From Bdellovibrio sp. qaytius (GTDB lineage: Bacteria; Bdellovibrionota; Bdellovibrionia; Bdellovibrionales; Bdellovibrionaceae), in the NCBI GenBank assembly GCA_004011035.1, contig CP025734.1, positions 2,254,001 through 2,318,000 of the forward strand: a stretch of 64,000 bases of DNA, given 5' to 3'. Below the pieces are notes generated by a model. It saw only the letters and a program-made list of their open reading frames with translations. It made no database searches and was not told the DNA's origin. The translations under genes were made by a program, and so were the position numbers. This document shows, piece after piece, positions 51,153-60,984 of this stretch (position 1 is the first letter of the stretch; each line of letters opens with the position of its first letter).

Positions 51153-51395
51153 ATTGTATTTTCCCACTCTAGACTTACTTATACTTTTCAAACTAAATTT
51201 CTGCATGTGAAGATATCAACACAACAAATTTTATTAAATCTTAACAGGTGTCGTTTTGTGTCTGGTCACTCAGCCGTTAAAAAATATTCAATCTGATCAG
51301 ACCAGTATACAGTGCAATCACCCGTCGCGGCACTCTGGACAAACTGTTAACTCCAATTAACTATCAGCAGAGGTTATGCCAAGGGCTGCAGCAAA

Positions 51396-52136
51396 TCATT
51401 TTCTGATTTGTATTAGACCAGATGATAATGAAATAAGACCCGTTATTAAAACAAAAGATAAAACAATTTTTTTAAATTTTTCTCGCGGAATTTTTTCTAA
51501 CCATTTACGAGCCCACCAATTGGCAACAACGGCCACGATCATAAGCAAAGGAATATAAAAATAGTTCTCTTTTTGTAAATAACCTTTATCTATATAAACT
51601 TTCAGACGAAATATATCTCCGCCTAAATCAATCAAGGTCGAAGTTGCAGTAAATGCAAACGGTGTTAATTCAAAACCAGTTAATGCGAGCGAGCGCACAG
51701 CACCACCTGATCCTAATATTCCTGTTAGAAAACCAGATAGCCCACCCCCTAAGTAAGGTATAAAGCGCCCTTTAAATATTTTAGAATTTTTCTGTAACAG
51801 AAAAATCAGCGAAAGACTTATTAAAAAACAACCTAGTATAATTGCAAAAGTTGATTTAGATAAATGATCTGAATATATCGCACCTAACCCAGCAAGTAAA
51901 ACAGATGGCCCGCCGAACTTAAGAGTTAGCGGCCAATTAATGTCTCGCCAATAAAGCATCAGTCTTATCGAATTTCCTAAAACATGTAGACAGGCTGTGA
52001 GCGCCAGAGTCAATTGCAGGCTTTCAAGCAAAACTCCGATTGGTACAAAAATCGTTGATGAACTAACTCCACTTAGAGTTCCGATAACTTCAGCAAAGAA
52101 AGCTAGAATTATAAAGTAAACTTCACGATTTTCCAC
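51396..52136 (-). CDS. TSUP (TauE/SafE) family permease
   Basis: The 246-residue membrane protein has seven or eight helices and the internal repeat of TSUP permeases, with GTLSGVSSSTIFVP near residue 18 and GFLTGILGSGGAVRSL near residue 133. Such permeases move sulfonates, sulfite or other anions. It follows the Usp gene on the same strand by 21 bases. The substrate is unknown. Confidence 0.82.
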   Translation of the reverse strand: MENREVYFIILAFFAEVIGTLSGVSSSTIFVPIGVLLESLQLTLALTACLHVLGNSIRLMLYWRDINWPLTLKFGGPSVLLAGLGAIYSDHLSKSTFAIILGCFLISLSLIFLLQKNSKIFKGRFIPYLGGGLSGFLTGILGSGGAVRSLALTGFELTPFAFTATSTLIDLGGDIFRLKVYIDKGYLQKENYFYIPLLMIVAVVANWWARKWLEKIPREKFKKIVLSFVLITGLISLSSGLIQIRK

Positions 52137-52157
52137 ACGCCAAATTAGCCGTCACAA

Positions 52158-52973
52158 CTAAGGGCAAATAAGAATGGGCTTATTCACTGAGCGTATTAAT
52201 TTTGTTGCGACCTTACCTAGTAATGGGTTTCTTCTGTTCTTATCTCGTGGCGAGAGTGCAACTATGTCGAATCCTTTAGATTTTTTTTCTACTTTATCTA
52301 AAATGTTTCCATGACTTCTTATCATTTTGAGGTCTGGATGAGTTTTTGAAAAATTCGAAAAATTTTTATTATCTTCGTCATTTATCTGTTTAACCATCTC
52401 TTTGTGCACTGTAAAATCCAACATAGGAATAGGGTTTGGTATGACATGATAAAGCTCTAAGCTAGGGTGCACACTGGATTCGAATGATTTAACTTGAGAA
52501 AGTGCACGATCAGTCTGCTCGGTAAGATCGGATGGAATTAGAATACGTTTTGGTAATAGTGCACGTCGACCGCGATGGATCCAAACTGGAAATGGAGAAA
52601 GAGTTGCCACTTTTTCAGCTGTGCTTCCTAAAAAGAAACGGGCCAATTTACTGTAGCCTTTATGACCGACAATAATTAATGGGGCTTGCTCTATTTTTTT
52701 TGCGATTTCAATGAGCTGTTCAGCAGGATCGCCCATTTGAACAATAATTTTAGGGTTTTCAGAAAGCTTATAGACTTTGCGAATCTGAAACTTCATTTTT
52801 AATACGAACTCATCTACTGTACCACCGAGCGTTTGAAAATATTCATACGCATAACAATAAGTTATTGGCACGTTCATTGTTTCAGAAAGTTTTTGCGCTT
52901 CTTTGACTACGATTTTCGAATACTTTGAAAAATCTATTCCTACTATGATGTGACCGATATCTTGATTTTGCAT
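52158..52973 (-). CDS. Universal stress protein with two Usp domains
   Basis: The ATG at 52973 (GGGATT site) is chosen over one at 53069. The 271-residue product starts HIIVGIDFSKYSKIV and contains VGHKGYSKLARFFLGSTAEKV, the nucleotide-loop motif GxxGxS-like. A second domain begins RILIPSDLTE. Cytosolic stress protein. It is probably co-transcribed with the TSUP gene. Confidence 0.85.
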   Translation of the reverse strand: MQNQDIGHIIVGIDFSKYSKIVVKEAQKLSETMNVPITYCYAYEYFQTLGGTVDEFVLKMKFQIRKVYKLSENPKIIVQMGDPAEQLIEIAKKIEQAPLIIVGHKGYSKLARFFLGSTAEKVATLSPFPVWIHRGRRALLPKRILIPSDLTEQTDRALSQVKSFESSVHPSLELYHVIPNPIPMLDFTVHKEMVKQINDEDNKNFSNFSKTHPDLKMIRSHGNILDKVEKKSKGFDIVALSPRDKNRRNPLLGKVATKLIRSVNKPILICP

Positions 52974-53187
52974 TTGAATCCCTTTTTGCCTCTTGAGAAA
53001 TTTAATCTTAAGGGTTGCGAACGCCATGCCACGAGTCATTCGCGCAAAATCGCTAAAGCCGCGACACATCAGGTTGAACTAAGTCGAAACCGACAAAGTT
53101 TTATACGTTAATTAAAGATTCATAAATTCTAGCTCTGTTCGCACTATTCTCTGCTACAATTAAATATACGAAAGCCAAGAGGTAAGT

Positions 53188-53634
53188 ATGACCCAAGTAT
53201 TTATACCCATAGTTATTACACTACTGATTTCAATATCTTCGTATGCTCAAGAGAGCACCGCCACCGAAGAAGCTTTTAAAACAATAACCTTTGCACATTT
53301 AAATCCGAAAGATAGCAAAGTTAATTTTAAAATCAGCACAACCGCTTACAAGACACATGTTCAACTAGAGTTCGAGGCGATAAAACTTGAGGGCGGAAAA
53401 TTCGCTGTCTACAAGACTCCAGACTGCGATAAGAAAAATTTCGCGGCAGCTAAACTTAAGAAGTTAGATCCTAAAGATCAATTTTTTGAATTCAGTACAA
53501 ATTCAGGTAATATTTTTGAAGAGCGCAAAATAGATTTAGACGCCGCTGCAAAATTTAATATTGGACTCTCTTCTTTTGTACTTATTAAAATTGGAAAACA
53601 AAACACGGCCATTGCGTGTGCTTTAAAACAATAA
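53188..53634 (+). CDS. Secreted protein of unknown function
   Basis: The 148-residue protein has a signal peptide (to SSYAQEST). The mature part is strand-rich, with two cysteines (TPDCDKKN and IACALKQ at the end) that could form a disulfide. No family is recognised. It stands alone with its own ribosome site (AAGAGG) between divergent and convergent genes. Confidence 0.65.
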   Translation: MTQVFIPIVITLLISISSYAQESTATEEAFKTITFAHLNPKDSKVNFKISTTAYKTHVQLEFEAIKLEGGKFAVYKTPDCDKKNFAAAKLKKLDPKDQFFEFSTNSGNIFEERKIDLDAAAKFNIGLSSFVLIKIGKQNTAIACALKQ

Positions 53635-53637
53635 GAC

Positions 53638-54885
53638 TTACGGTTTTTTCATCACAGATGCATCATGGCGAATATATTTATCGTTAATGAATTTCATCAT
53701 AAATACCGTGATCGTTACGGTACCGACTAAGACATAACCCAAAATATCAAAGTGCTCTAGAAAACCATCTGGTTTTTTTACGACGATATAACCTGCAATC
53801 ACCGCAGCCACCCCGCCTGATATTTGTTGCATAGACGCATTAATAGCCATGAATGAGCCGCGATGTGCGGGTTCAGGTAAGGCCGACATCAAAGCTTGCG
53901 ACGGAATCATACGCGAAAAAATGCCGATGAACATGATCGTATTAACGATCATCACTGTGATTAAAGGGCTTGGCCCCATGTTCGTGTAATAGACAACCAT
54001 GACAGCAGACACAATCGCGCCAAAAATAAAAGTTCGTAGTTTTCCGAACGAGTCACTCATTTTACCAACCAGTGGCCCGATAAAAATAGTCGCAACACCC
54101 GTCACTAAATAAATTAACGGTAAATCAGTCATGCTAATTTTAAGATTATTCACCGTGAAGTCAGTGCCAAACGGCATCAGCATAAATCCACCGATTGACA
54201 TTAAAGCCGTGGCCGCAAATCCATAGAGATATTTTTCATTCATAACTGTGGTTTTCATGTGATTAAAAGCATTGTGATTCACACGTTCAATTTTTAAATG
54301 GCCATCAATTGGTTTTAGATAAATCAAAATCACAACACCGGCAATAAGGCTTACGCCAACAATCATGAAAAAAGGCGCATGCCATCCCCAGACGTTTGAA
54401 ATATAAAGCCCGACAGGAATTCCAAGAATTTGACTGGCAGCGAATGCGGTTTGAATAAACCCCATCACGCGACCTCTTTGTGACAGCGCAAATAAATCAG
54501 CCGTGATAGCTAAAACCACAGAGCCGATCACGCCACCAAAAAGTCCCGTTACGATTCTTGCGGCTAACATAAATTGATAGCTTGGTGCCATCGCGCAAAA
54601 TAATGTTCCTAATAAAAATCCAGCGTAGAAAAAAAGGAGCATTTTTTTTCGATCATACCGATCAGCAAAACCCGAGGCTAAAAGCCCCGAAATACCTGCG
54701 CTAAACGCGTAAGCTGAAACGACAATGCCGAATTGCGACGGCCCCATTTTAAGCGCCGGCATCATCGCCGCCCCTAAGGGTGACATAATCATAAAATCTA
54801 GAATTATAGTAAATTGAAGAAAAGCCAAAAGCGCGACAACGAATTTTTGGTAACCTGTAAACGTAACATCATTTTTAGTAGTCAT
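53638..54885 (-). CDS. MFS transporter (DHA1 type)
   Basis: The 415-residue protein has twelve helices. The loop after TM2 has GFADRYDRKKML, and TM5 has ILGIPVGLYISN, typical of drug:H+ antiporters. MSDSFGKLRTF marks the loop between halves. It exports an unknown compound. It is a single gene convergent with 53188. Confidence 0.88.
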   Translation of the reverse strand: MTTKNDVTFTGYQKFVVALLAFLQFTIILDFMIMSPLGAAMMPALKMGPSQFGIVVSAYAFSAGISGLLASGFADRYDRKKMLLFFYAGFLLGTLFCAMAPSYQFMLAARIVTGLFGGVIGSVVLAITADLFALSQRGRVMGFIQTAFAASQILGIPVGLYISNVWGWHAPFFMIVGVSLIAGVVILIYLKPIDGHLKIERVNHNAFNHMKTTVMNEKYLYGFAATALMSIGGFMLMPFGTDFTVNNLKISMTDLPLIYLVTGVATIFIGPLVGKMSDSFGKLRTFIFGAIVSAVMVVYYTNMGPSPLITVMIVNTIMFIGIFSRMIPSQALMSALPEPAHRGSFMAINASMQQISGGVAAVIAGYIVVKKPDGFLEHFDILGYVLVGTVTITVFMMKFINDKYIRHDASVMKKP

Positions 54886-54959
54886 AGAATAATACTAGCC
54901 GTTAAAGGCATTGAGTCACTAAATAGTATCTTGTTGCAGCGATAAAAGTAGACCTTAGT

Positions 54960-55028
54960 TTTGTCCTTTTAATAACATTAAAATTTCTTCCATTTGATGA
55001 ACAATATCGCTCGATGCCTTCAACTTGT
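54960..55028 (-). pseudogene. Decayed csoR remnant with internal deletions
   Basis: Three pieces match the csoR gene in order: its 3' end (TTGTCCTTTTAATAAC... to TTCTTCCAT, as at 8613-8647), then ATTTGATGAAC (as at 8763-8773), then TCGATGCCTTCAACTTGT (as at 8811-8828). The intervening codons are gone and the 5' end is missing. It lies just upstream of a conserved CsoR operator, as in the intact locus. Confidence 0.72.
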
Positions 55029-55046
55029 GTCAAATTATTTAGTTGT

Positions 55047-55063
55047 ATACCCCCCTAGGGTAT
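55047..55063. promoter_or_regulatory. CsoR operator before the second HxHP gene
   Basis: ATACCCCCCTAGGGTAT is the third copy of the dyad seen at 8957 and 9056 and the most symmetrical. It lies 33 bases before the ATG at 55097. The repressor must come from the intact csoR at 8609, since the local copy is decayed. Confidence 0.85.
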
Positions 55064-55096
55064 TCTAGAACAAGGCAAATCCAAACGGGAGAACAT

Positions 55097-55870
55097 ATGT
55101 CAAAATTTTCTAATCTATTAACTGCTTTAACTGCTGCTGTTGTAATGTTCGGGCACTCAACTGGTTTTGCGCATGGTGAAGAGCGCGTATCTATTGAAGC
55201 CGTAACACAGGGAACACTTACAGCTTCAGATAAAATTGAATTCGTATTTAAACTTCAAGATGAAGTAGCAAAAAAATCTGTGGGCGAATTAGATCTTAAA
55301 GAATCGCACACTAAAAAATTGCACTTAGTTGTGTACGATGCCTCTCTTAATGAATTCAACCACGTTCATCCCACATTCGATGGCGAATTTTGGAAAGCTG
55401 AATTAAATCTTACAACTGACGGGTCATATTTCATCTGGGCACAAGGTACATTACTTGATGGCACTGAATTTTCGGCTTCTTATCAAGTTGGTGTTACCGA
55501 TGGAAAACCTGCATTAACTGTTGTGTCACTTGGAAATATCAGAAAAGCTTCTGTTGGAAACACTGTCGTTGAATTATCAAAAGAAAAAGTTAGAGCCGGC
55601 AAAATGGCGATGATCATTTACACTGTTAGCCACATCGACGGAACTCAGCCAGATGTAACTCAATACCTTGGCGCAAACGCACATATCATTGCAGTTTCAC
55701 CAGACGGCACTGATCTTATTCATGCTCACCCAATGGATGGCAATGACAATACGACGGGAATGATTCACGTTACATTTCCGACAGAAGGCGACTATCGCAT
55801 TTGGGTTCAAGTTATAGATGCTGGCGTACTTAAAACAGTTCCACTTTCTGTAACAGTTTTAAAAAAATAA
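55097..55870 (+). CDS. Periplasmic two-domain HxHP protein (paralogue of 9108)
   Basis: From the ATG at 55097 (GGGAGAA site) it has 257 residues, the same length as the 9108 product and very similar along its whole length, including NEFNHVHPTFDG and DLIHAHPMDG. Upstream frames that reach 55043 run across the operator and are not real. The CsoR operator and leader are shared. It forms a two-gene unit with the HMA-MauE gene; the RND, outer-membrane factor and small periplasmic genes are absent. Confidence 0.78.
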   Translation: MSKFSNLLTALTAAVVMFGHSTGFAHGEERVSIEAVTQGTLTASDKIEFVFKLQDEVAKKSVGELDLKESHTKKLHLVVYDASLNEFNHVHPTFDGEFWKAELNLTTDGSYFIWAQGTLLDGTEFSASYQVGVTDGKPALTVVSLGNIRKASVGNTVVELSKEKVRAGKMAMIIYTVSHIDGTQPDVTQYLGANAHIIAVSPDGTDLIHAHPMDGNDNTTGMIHVTFPTEGDYRIWVQVIDAGVLKTVPLSVTVLKK

Positions 55871-55871
55871 T

Positions 55872-56591
55872 ATGACTTACACCTACAAAATAGAAGGCAT
55901 GACTTGCTCATCGTGCGTAGATAAAATTACTCAACGTTTAAAGGCTATACCTGGTGTAGCTTGGGTAAGTGTTAGTCTTGCAGATAAAAAAGCAGATATT
56001 AATGCTGATCGTGTAGTTTCATTACATGAAATTCAAAAAGCAATTTCTGATCTACCTAAATACAAGGCTGGCTTTTACGACGATGTTGAAATCAGCACGA
56101 CGATTCCTGAGACTAAATCGTTTTACCAAACCTATAAGCCTTTGCTTGTGGTGTTTGCTTATATCTTAATTTTTAGTATCGCCTATCAAGTTCACCTTGA
56201 AAGTTTTTCGGCACACATGTTTATGAACCACATTATGGCTGGCTTTTTTATTGGGCTTTCGTTTTTTAAATTTTTAGATTTGAAATCCTTTGCTACAGCT
56301 TTTGCTAATTATGACCCGATTGCAAAAAAGTGGAAAACCTACGGGAGCATCTACCCGTTTATTGAGCTCACTCTTGGATTTTTATTTATTGCGGATAAAT
56401 TTCTGCTTTTTGCGAATGTCATGACTATTGGCGTTCTTACAGCAACAACGATTGGCGTTTACGAAAAAATTAAAAGCAAAAGCCAATTTCAATGCGCTTG
56501 CCTAGGTGCAGGCTTTAATTTACCCCTGTCAAATGTGACAATATTCGAAAATTTGGCCATGGTTATAATGGCTTTAGTTAGTTTGAGCTAA
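55872..56591 (+). CDS. HMA domain fused to a MauE-like membrane domain (paralogue of 15130)
   Basis: It has 239 residues: HMA domain with IEGMTCSSCVDKI, four helices and QCACLGAGFN near the end. It is nearly identical in design to the 15130 product, but begins directly with the HMA strand (MTYTYKIEG). It starts one base after the HxHP gene stop. Copper handling with thiol redox is inferred. Confidence 0.8.
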   Translation: MTYTYKIEGMTCSSCVDKITQRLKAIPGVAWVSVSLADKKADINADRVVSLHEIQKAISDLPKYKAGFYDDVEISTTIPETKSFYQTYKPLLVVFAYILIFSIAYQVHLESFSAHMFMNHIMAGFFIGLSFFKFLDLKSFATAFANYDPIAKKWKTYGSIYPFIELTLGFLFIADKFLLFANVMTIGVLTATTIGVYEKIKSKSQFQCACLGAGFNLPLSNVTIFENLAMVIMALVSLS

Positions 56592-56643
56592 AAAACAGAA
56601 TTAAGTTTTGAATATTTCAGCAAATTTGTTAAGATTTGCTGAC

Positions 56644-58323
56644 ATGGCGACTGTTGATTTTCAAATTTTATTCGAAAACGTACCGGGTCTTTATTTGATT
56701 CTGGATCCACAATTTAAAATTGTGGCCGTAAATAAAGCCTACACGACGGCAACCCTGACAACGCGTGAGTATCTAATCGGTAAACATATTTTTGAAGCGT
56801 TTCCTGATAATCCTGATGATCCAAAGGCCACAGGCACTGCGAATTTAGGAGCATCTTTAAATCGGGCGCTCACTTTAAAAAAACCCGACACCATGGCCGT
56901 GCAAAAATATGATATTCGCAAAGCTAACGGAGAATACGAAGCTCGTTACTGGAGCCCCATCAATACGCCAATTGTAAATTCAAATGGTGAAGTAACTTAT
57001 ATCATTCACCAAGTTGAAGATGTGTCAGAGTTTGTAAATCTGCAAACATCGCGTAGCGAACTCATGTCGCGCGCTGATCAAATGCAGGCAGAAATTCTTC
57101 GCAGATCTCAAGAGATGCAAGATTCTAATAAACAGCTTCGACAGCTCAATGAAGAACTCTCGATCGCTAAAGAAGCGGCGTTAAGTATCTCACGTTTAAA
57201 ATCTGATTTCTTAGCTAATATGTCTCATGAAATTAGAACTCCGATGAATGGTGTTTTAGGTATGACAGGGCTTTTATTAGATACTCCCCTGAATGCCGAA
57301 CAAATGGATTTTACGCTTTCAGTTCGAAAATCAGCCGAGAGTTTACTAACGATTATTAATGATATTTTAGATTTTTCAAAAATTGAGGCCGGAAAATTAA
57401 CTTTTGAAAATGTCGATTTTAATTTTTCAGACTGTCTGCATGAAATCAAAGATTCATTTTCTGTTGTGCTAGCTGAAAAATCATTAAGCCTAGTCAGTGT
57501 TATTGATGCGCAAGTGCCTGAAGTTCTCAATGGAGACTCTGGTCGCTTTCAGCAAATTTTACGAAATTTAGTTTCGAATGCCGTTAAATTTACTCCGCAA
57601 GGAGCCATTACGATAACGACAAAACTAAAAAATAAAACGGCTGAGGCCATTGAACTTTATGTTGAAGTTAAAGATTCTGGTATTGGTGTTGATCCGAAAT
57701 TACATTCGACTTTATTTGAAAAATTCTCGCAATCTGATTCATCGAACTCGCGCAAATTCGGTGGCACAGGGCTTGGTCTATCGATTTGTAAAAATCTAGT
57801 TCAAATGATGGGTGGAAACATCGGCGTCATCAGCGAACAAGGCAAAGGTTCAACGTTTTGGTTTACTGTGAAATTGCATCACGCTAAATCACAGATAGCC
57901 CCTTTACATAACCAATCGATTCCTCAATTTACAAACGCAAAAATTTCTGGGCGTGTCTTAGTTGTTGAAGATAATCCTATTAATCAAAAAATTGCCCTTA
58001 AGCTTGTTGAAAAAATGGGTTGCCGTGCAGATGCTGTGGGTAATGGTCGCGAAGCCATCGATGCATTAGCTCAGGTGCCTTACGATTTAGTTTTAATGGA
58101 TTGCCAGATGCCAGAGATGGATGGTTTTGAAGCCACTCTCATTATTCGTGAAATCGAAAAAGCCGCTGGTAAAAAAAGAATTCCGATTGTGGCCTTAACT
58201 GCTGCGGCGATGGGTTCAGATCAAAAACGATGTTTTGACGTAGGTATGGATGACTATTTAACTAAGCCAGTTGATTTTCAAAAGGTTTGGGTAGTTTTAG
58301 AAAAATGGCTTAAGAAGCAATAA
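56644..58323 (+). CDS. Hybrid histidine kinase with PAS and receiver domain
   Basis: The ATG at 56644 ([15 protein letters not shown]) is taken; a TTG at 56608 is in frame. The 559-residue cytosolic protein has PAS ([13 protein letters not shown]), a coiled coil, HisKA ([11 protein letters not shown], near 194), HATPase ([17 protein letters not shown]), and a receiver domain ([25 protein letters not shown]). No membrane helix. It follows the copper genes on the same strand but with a 52-base gap. Its stop overlaps the convergent kynurenine monooxygenase stop by 14 bases. Confidence 0.88.
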   Translation: MATVDFQILFENVPGLYLILDPQFKIVAVNKAYTTATLTTREYLIGKHIFEAFPDNPDDPKATGTANLGASLNRALTLKKPDTMAVQKYDIRKANGEYEARYWSPINTPIVNSNGEVTYIIHQVEDVSEFVNLQTSRSELMSRADQMQAEILRRSQEMQDSNKQLRQLNEELSIAKEAALSISRLKSDFLANMSHEIRTPMNGVLGMTGLLLDTPLNAEQMDFTLSVRKSAESLLTIINDILDFSKIEAGKLTFENVDFNFSDCLHEIKDSFSVVLAEKSLSLVSVIDAQVPEVLNGDSGRFQQILRNLVSNAVKFTPQGAITITTKLKNKTAEAIELYVEVKDSGIGVDPKLHSTLFEKFSQSDSSNSRKFGGTGLGLSICKNLVQMMGGNIGVISEQGKGSTFWFTVKLHHAKSQIAPLHNQSIPQFTNAKISGRVLVVEDNPINQKIALKLVEKMGCRADAVGNGREAIDALAQVPYDLVLMDCQMPEMDGFEATLIIREIEKAAGKKRIPIVALTAAAMGSDQKRCFDVGMDDYLTKPVDFQKVWVVLEKWLKKQ

Positions 58324-59680
58324 AACGATCTGTCGAATAACCCTGTGCTTTCAACCACGGATTAAAATCTGTTTCTAACATCTGTTTTGCTTTGACCAAA
58401 TCTACTTGATCAGGACTTGTTAACCCTTGAGATAACTGCTCAAGCATCACATTTTGTTTTAAACCGGCTTGTTGTGCGACCGCGTACGGAATCAGAGTGT
58501 ACGTGATCATTCCATAGCGTGAACGGTATAAATCCGGAAAATTCTTTTCAACAACTGATTCGATTTTTTTTCTGAATTGAAATTTTTCGTCAGCGACTTT
58601 GTCGCGCATTTCAACGAAGTTTTCTAAAGCCATCTCGGCAATCGCGTCGGCATTTGGTTTTTGCTTAGCATTGTAAGTTTCAAAGATCTGCGACCAGTTT
58701 AAATCTTTCGTCTCATCAATCAGCTTAATTAACGTCGTGCAATCTTCAAAGCCGGCATTCATGCCCTGGCCAAAGAACGGAACAATCGCATGAGCTGCAT
58801 CACCCATTAGCGCAATTTCGTCTTTGTAATTCCATTTGCTAAATTTGACTGTTCCTAATGTACCCACTGGGTGATTTAAAAAATCTTGTAAGTAATTCGG
58901 CATAAACGGAATCGCCGATTTAAATTCGTTTTGAAATAAACGTTCAACATCAGCAGCCGTTTTAATTTTTTCAAAACTGTACTCGTGATTTTTATGCGGA
59001 AGATACATTGTCATTGTGTAACTATGATCTAAGTTTTCTAAACCCATCATCATATGTGTACCACGAGCCCAGATATGTAATTCGCCAGATTCCATACCTT
59101 TATTAACTGGCATGAAAAGCTCTTTATAACCTGCATCTAACCAATCGACTGATTCTTGGTAAGTCTTTGCATCTAATTGCGCTAAAGCTTTGCGAACGAT
59201 AGAACCTGCGCCATCAGTTGCAAATAGGCGCTCATAATTAACTTTTTTAGTGCCGAAAGATAAAGTCTTTTCTTTTACATCCATCGCATCTAAAGAATGT
59301 TCGAAATGAAACTTAACACCGATGTTTTTACATTCTTGAATTAAGGCTTTATTTAATTCCCAACGTGAAACTGAGTAATTGCATTCTGATTTATCGCGGC
59401 CATAAGGTTGAAAAATTTTATCGCCATTTTTTTGATGAATGCCACGACCATAAACAGGCATTGTTAACGGCAAAATCTTTTCTGTAAGGCCAGCCATCTG
59501 TAAACCGTTTAGGCCACGCGAAGTTAAAATTAAATTAATACTACGGCCGCCCTGCTCGGGTTGAAATTCAGGGTCTGGTCTTTTTTCATAAACAACAACA
59601 TCGAAGTTTTTCTTCTTAAGTAAGTAAGCCCATAATGAACCTACTAATCCTGCCCCGATGATTGTTATCTGCTGTTTCAT
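58310..59680 (-). CDS. kmo: Kynurenine 3-monooxygenase
   Basis: The 456-residue FAD enzyme starts [17 protein letters not shown], the dinucleotide-binding motif. It has [17 protein letters not shown] and a later [24 protein letters not shown] (FAD motif) of KMO. It hydroxylates kynurenine to 3-hydroxykynurenine. It follows the kynureninase gene by one base. Confidence 0.92.
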   Translation of the reverse strand: MKQQITIIGAGLVGSLWAYLLKKKNFDVVVYEKRPDPEFQPEQGGRSINLILTSRGLNGLQMAGLTEKILPLTMPVYGRGIHQKNGDKIFQPYGRDKSECNYSVSRWELNKALIQECKNIGVKFHFEHSLDAMDVKEKTLSFGTKKVNYERLFATDGAGSIVRKALAQLDAKTYQESVDWLDAGYKELFMPVNKGMESGELHIWARGTHMMMGLENLDHSYTMTMYLPHKNHEYSFEKIKTAADVERLFQNEFKSAIPFMPNYLQDFLNHPVGTLGTVKFSKWNYKDEIALMGDAAHAIVPFFGQGMNAGFEDCTTLIKLIDETKDLNWSQIFETYNAKQKPNADAIAEMALENFVEMRDKVADEKFQFRKKIESVVEKNFPDLYRSRYGMITYTLIPYAVAQQAGLKQNVMLEQLSQGLTSPDQVDLVKAKQMLETDFNPWLKAQGYSTDRFIAS

Positions 59681-59681
59681 A

Positions 59682-60971
59682 TTAACCTTTTGAAAATTCT
59701 TTCAATAGCATCACTAATTTAAAAACATCTTCGTAGTTATTGTATAACGGCACCGGTGTTGCGCGAATGATATACGGCTCACGAAAATCAACGATACATC
59801 CTGCGTGAATCATTTTATCAAACCACGCTTTAGGAGACGTTTTAAATTTCAAACATAACATCGACCCGCGACTTTTTGGTGTGACCACTTCAATTGTGTC
59901 GGCTAGGTTTTCTTTAAGTAGCCATTCAAAGTATCCAGTTAAGTGATCGCCTTTTTCACGTAAGTTTTTAATACCCGCTTCGTCGAATAATTCCATCGAA
60001 GCGCGCAGTGATGCTAATTGAAAAATAGGTGGATTTGATAACTGCCAAGCTTCTGCTGTTGGAAGTGGTTCAAAGTCAGGGCCCATTTTAAAGCGACTTT
60101 CTTTGTTGTGCCCCCACCAGCCTTCGAAACGTGGAATATCTTTTTTATTTAAATGTTTTTCGTTAACATAAGCTCCGGCTAGACCACCAGGGCCTGAATT
60201 TAAATATTTATATGAACACCACATCGCAAAATCGACGTTGTCATCATGAAGAGTTAAATGCAGATTACCCGCTCCGTGAGCTAAGTTAAATCCAACAACG
60301 GCTCCAACTTTGTGGCCGGCTTCGACGATTTTTTTCATATCGAATTTTTGGCCCGATAAATAATTGCAATCACCTAACATGATCACTGCTAATTCATCAC
60401 CGTGCTGTTTGATCGTTTCTAAAATCGATTCTTCGCTAACAGTTAAGCCATCAACACCTGGTTTTAATTCAACGATGGCTTGTTTCGGATCAAAACCATG
60501 AAAACGAGCTTGCGAATCAACCGCGTACTTGTCAGAGGGAAAAGTATTATTTTCGATGAGAATTTTAAAACGTTTTTGCGTTGGGCGATAAAAACTAACA
60601 AGCATTAAGTGTAAGTTCACAGTTAACGTGTTCATTGCAATCACTTCAGATTTTTTAGCTCCCACTAAACGAGCGAAACTTTCTGTGATGAATTCATGAT
60701 AATGAACCCAAGGGTGAGATCCTAAAAAGTGACCTTCAACACCGTATTTAGCCCAAGAGTTTAATTCTTGATTTACAAATGCATGAGCGCGTTTTGGCAT
60801 TAAACCTAACGAGTGACCCGCAAAATATAATTGGTTTTCACCCTTTGCAGTTTGTGGAAAATGAAACTCATCTCTGAATTTTTTTAACGGATCCGCTTGA
60901 TCCATTTTTTTTGCGAAATCTATAGTATTTGATTCAGCAGTAAATGGAGTTGAAAAAATATTTTGGCTCAT
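59682..60971 (-). CDS. kynU: Kynureninase
   Basis: From the ATG at 60971 (MSQNIFSTPF) it has 429 residues. PLP-enzyme features include VGFNLAHGAGNLHL and the Schiff-base region WCSYKYLNSGPGGLAGAYV. It cleaves (3-hydroxy)kynurenine to (3-hydroxy)anthranilate and alanine. It sits between the decarboxylase-like gene and kmo in one operon. Confidence 0.92.
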   Translation of the reverse strand: MSQNIFSTPFTAESNTIDFAKKMDQADPLKKFRDEFHFPQTAKGENQLYFAGHSLGLMPKRAHAFVNQELNSWAKYGVEGHFLGSHPWVHYHEFITESFARLVGAKKSEVIAMNTLTVNLHLMLVSFYRPTQKRFKILIENNTFPSDKYAVDSQARFHGFDPKQAIVELKPGVDGLTVSEESILETIKQHGDELAVIMLGDCNYLSGQKFDMKKIVEAGHKVGAVVGFNLAHGAGNLHLTLHDDNVDFAMWCSYKYLNSGPGGLAGAYVNEKHLNKKDIPRFEGWWGHNKESRFKMGPDFEPLPTAEAWQLSNPPIFQLASLRASMELFDEAGIKNLREKGDHLTGYFEWLLKENLADTIEVVTPKSRGSMLCLKFKTSPKAWFDKMIHAGCIVDFREPYIIRATPVPLYNNYEDVFKLVMLLKEFSKG

Positions 60972-60984
60972 AACTAGTTCTTTC

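Noticed and set aside
55043-55096. Upstream extension of the HxHP gene to 55043
   Set aside because: The frame runs straight across the CsoR operator and its leader; the ATG at 55097 has a ribosome site and gives the same 257-residue length as the paralogue.
56534-56541. TGTGACA inside the second HMA-MauE gene as an ECF promoter
   Set aside because: The bases at the -10 position do not match CGTATT or CGTAGT.
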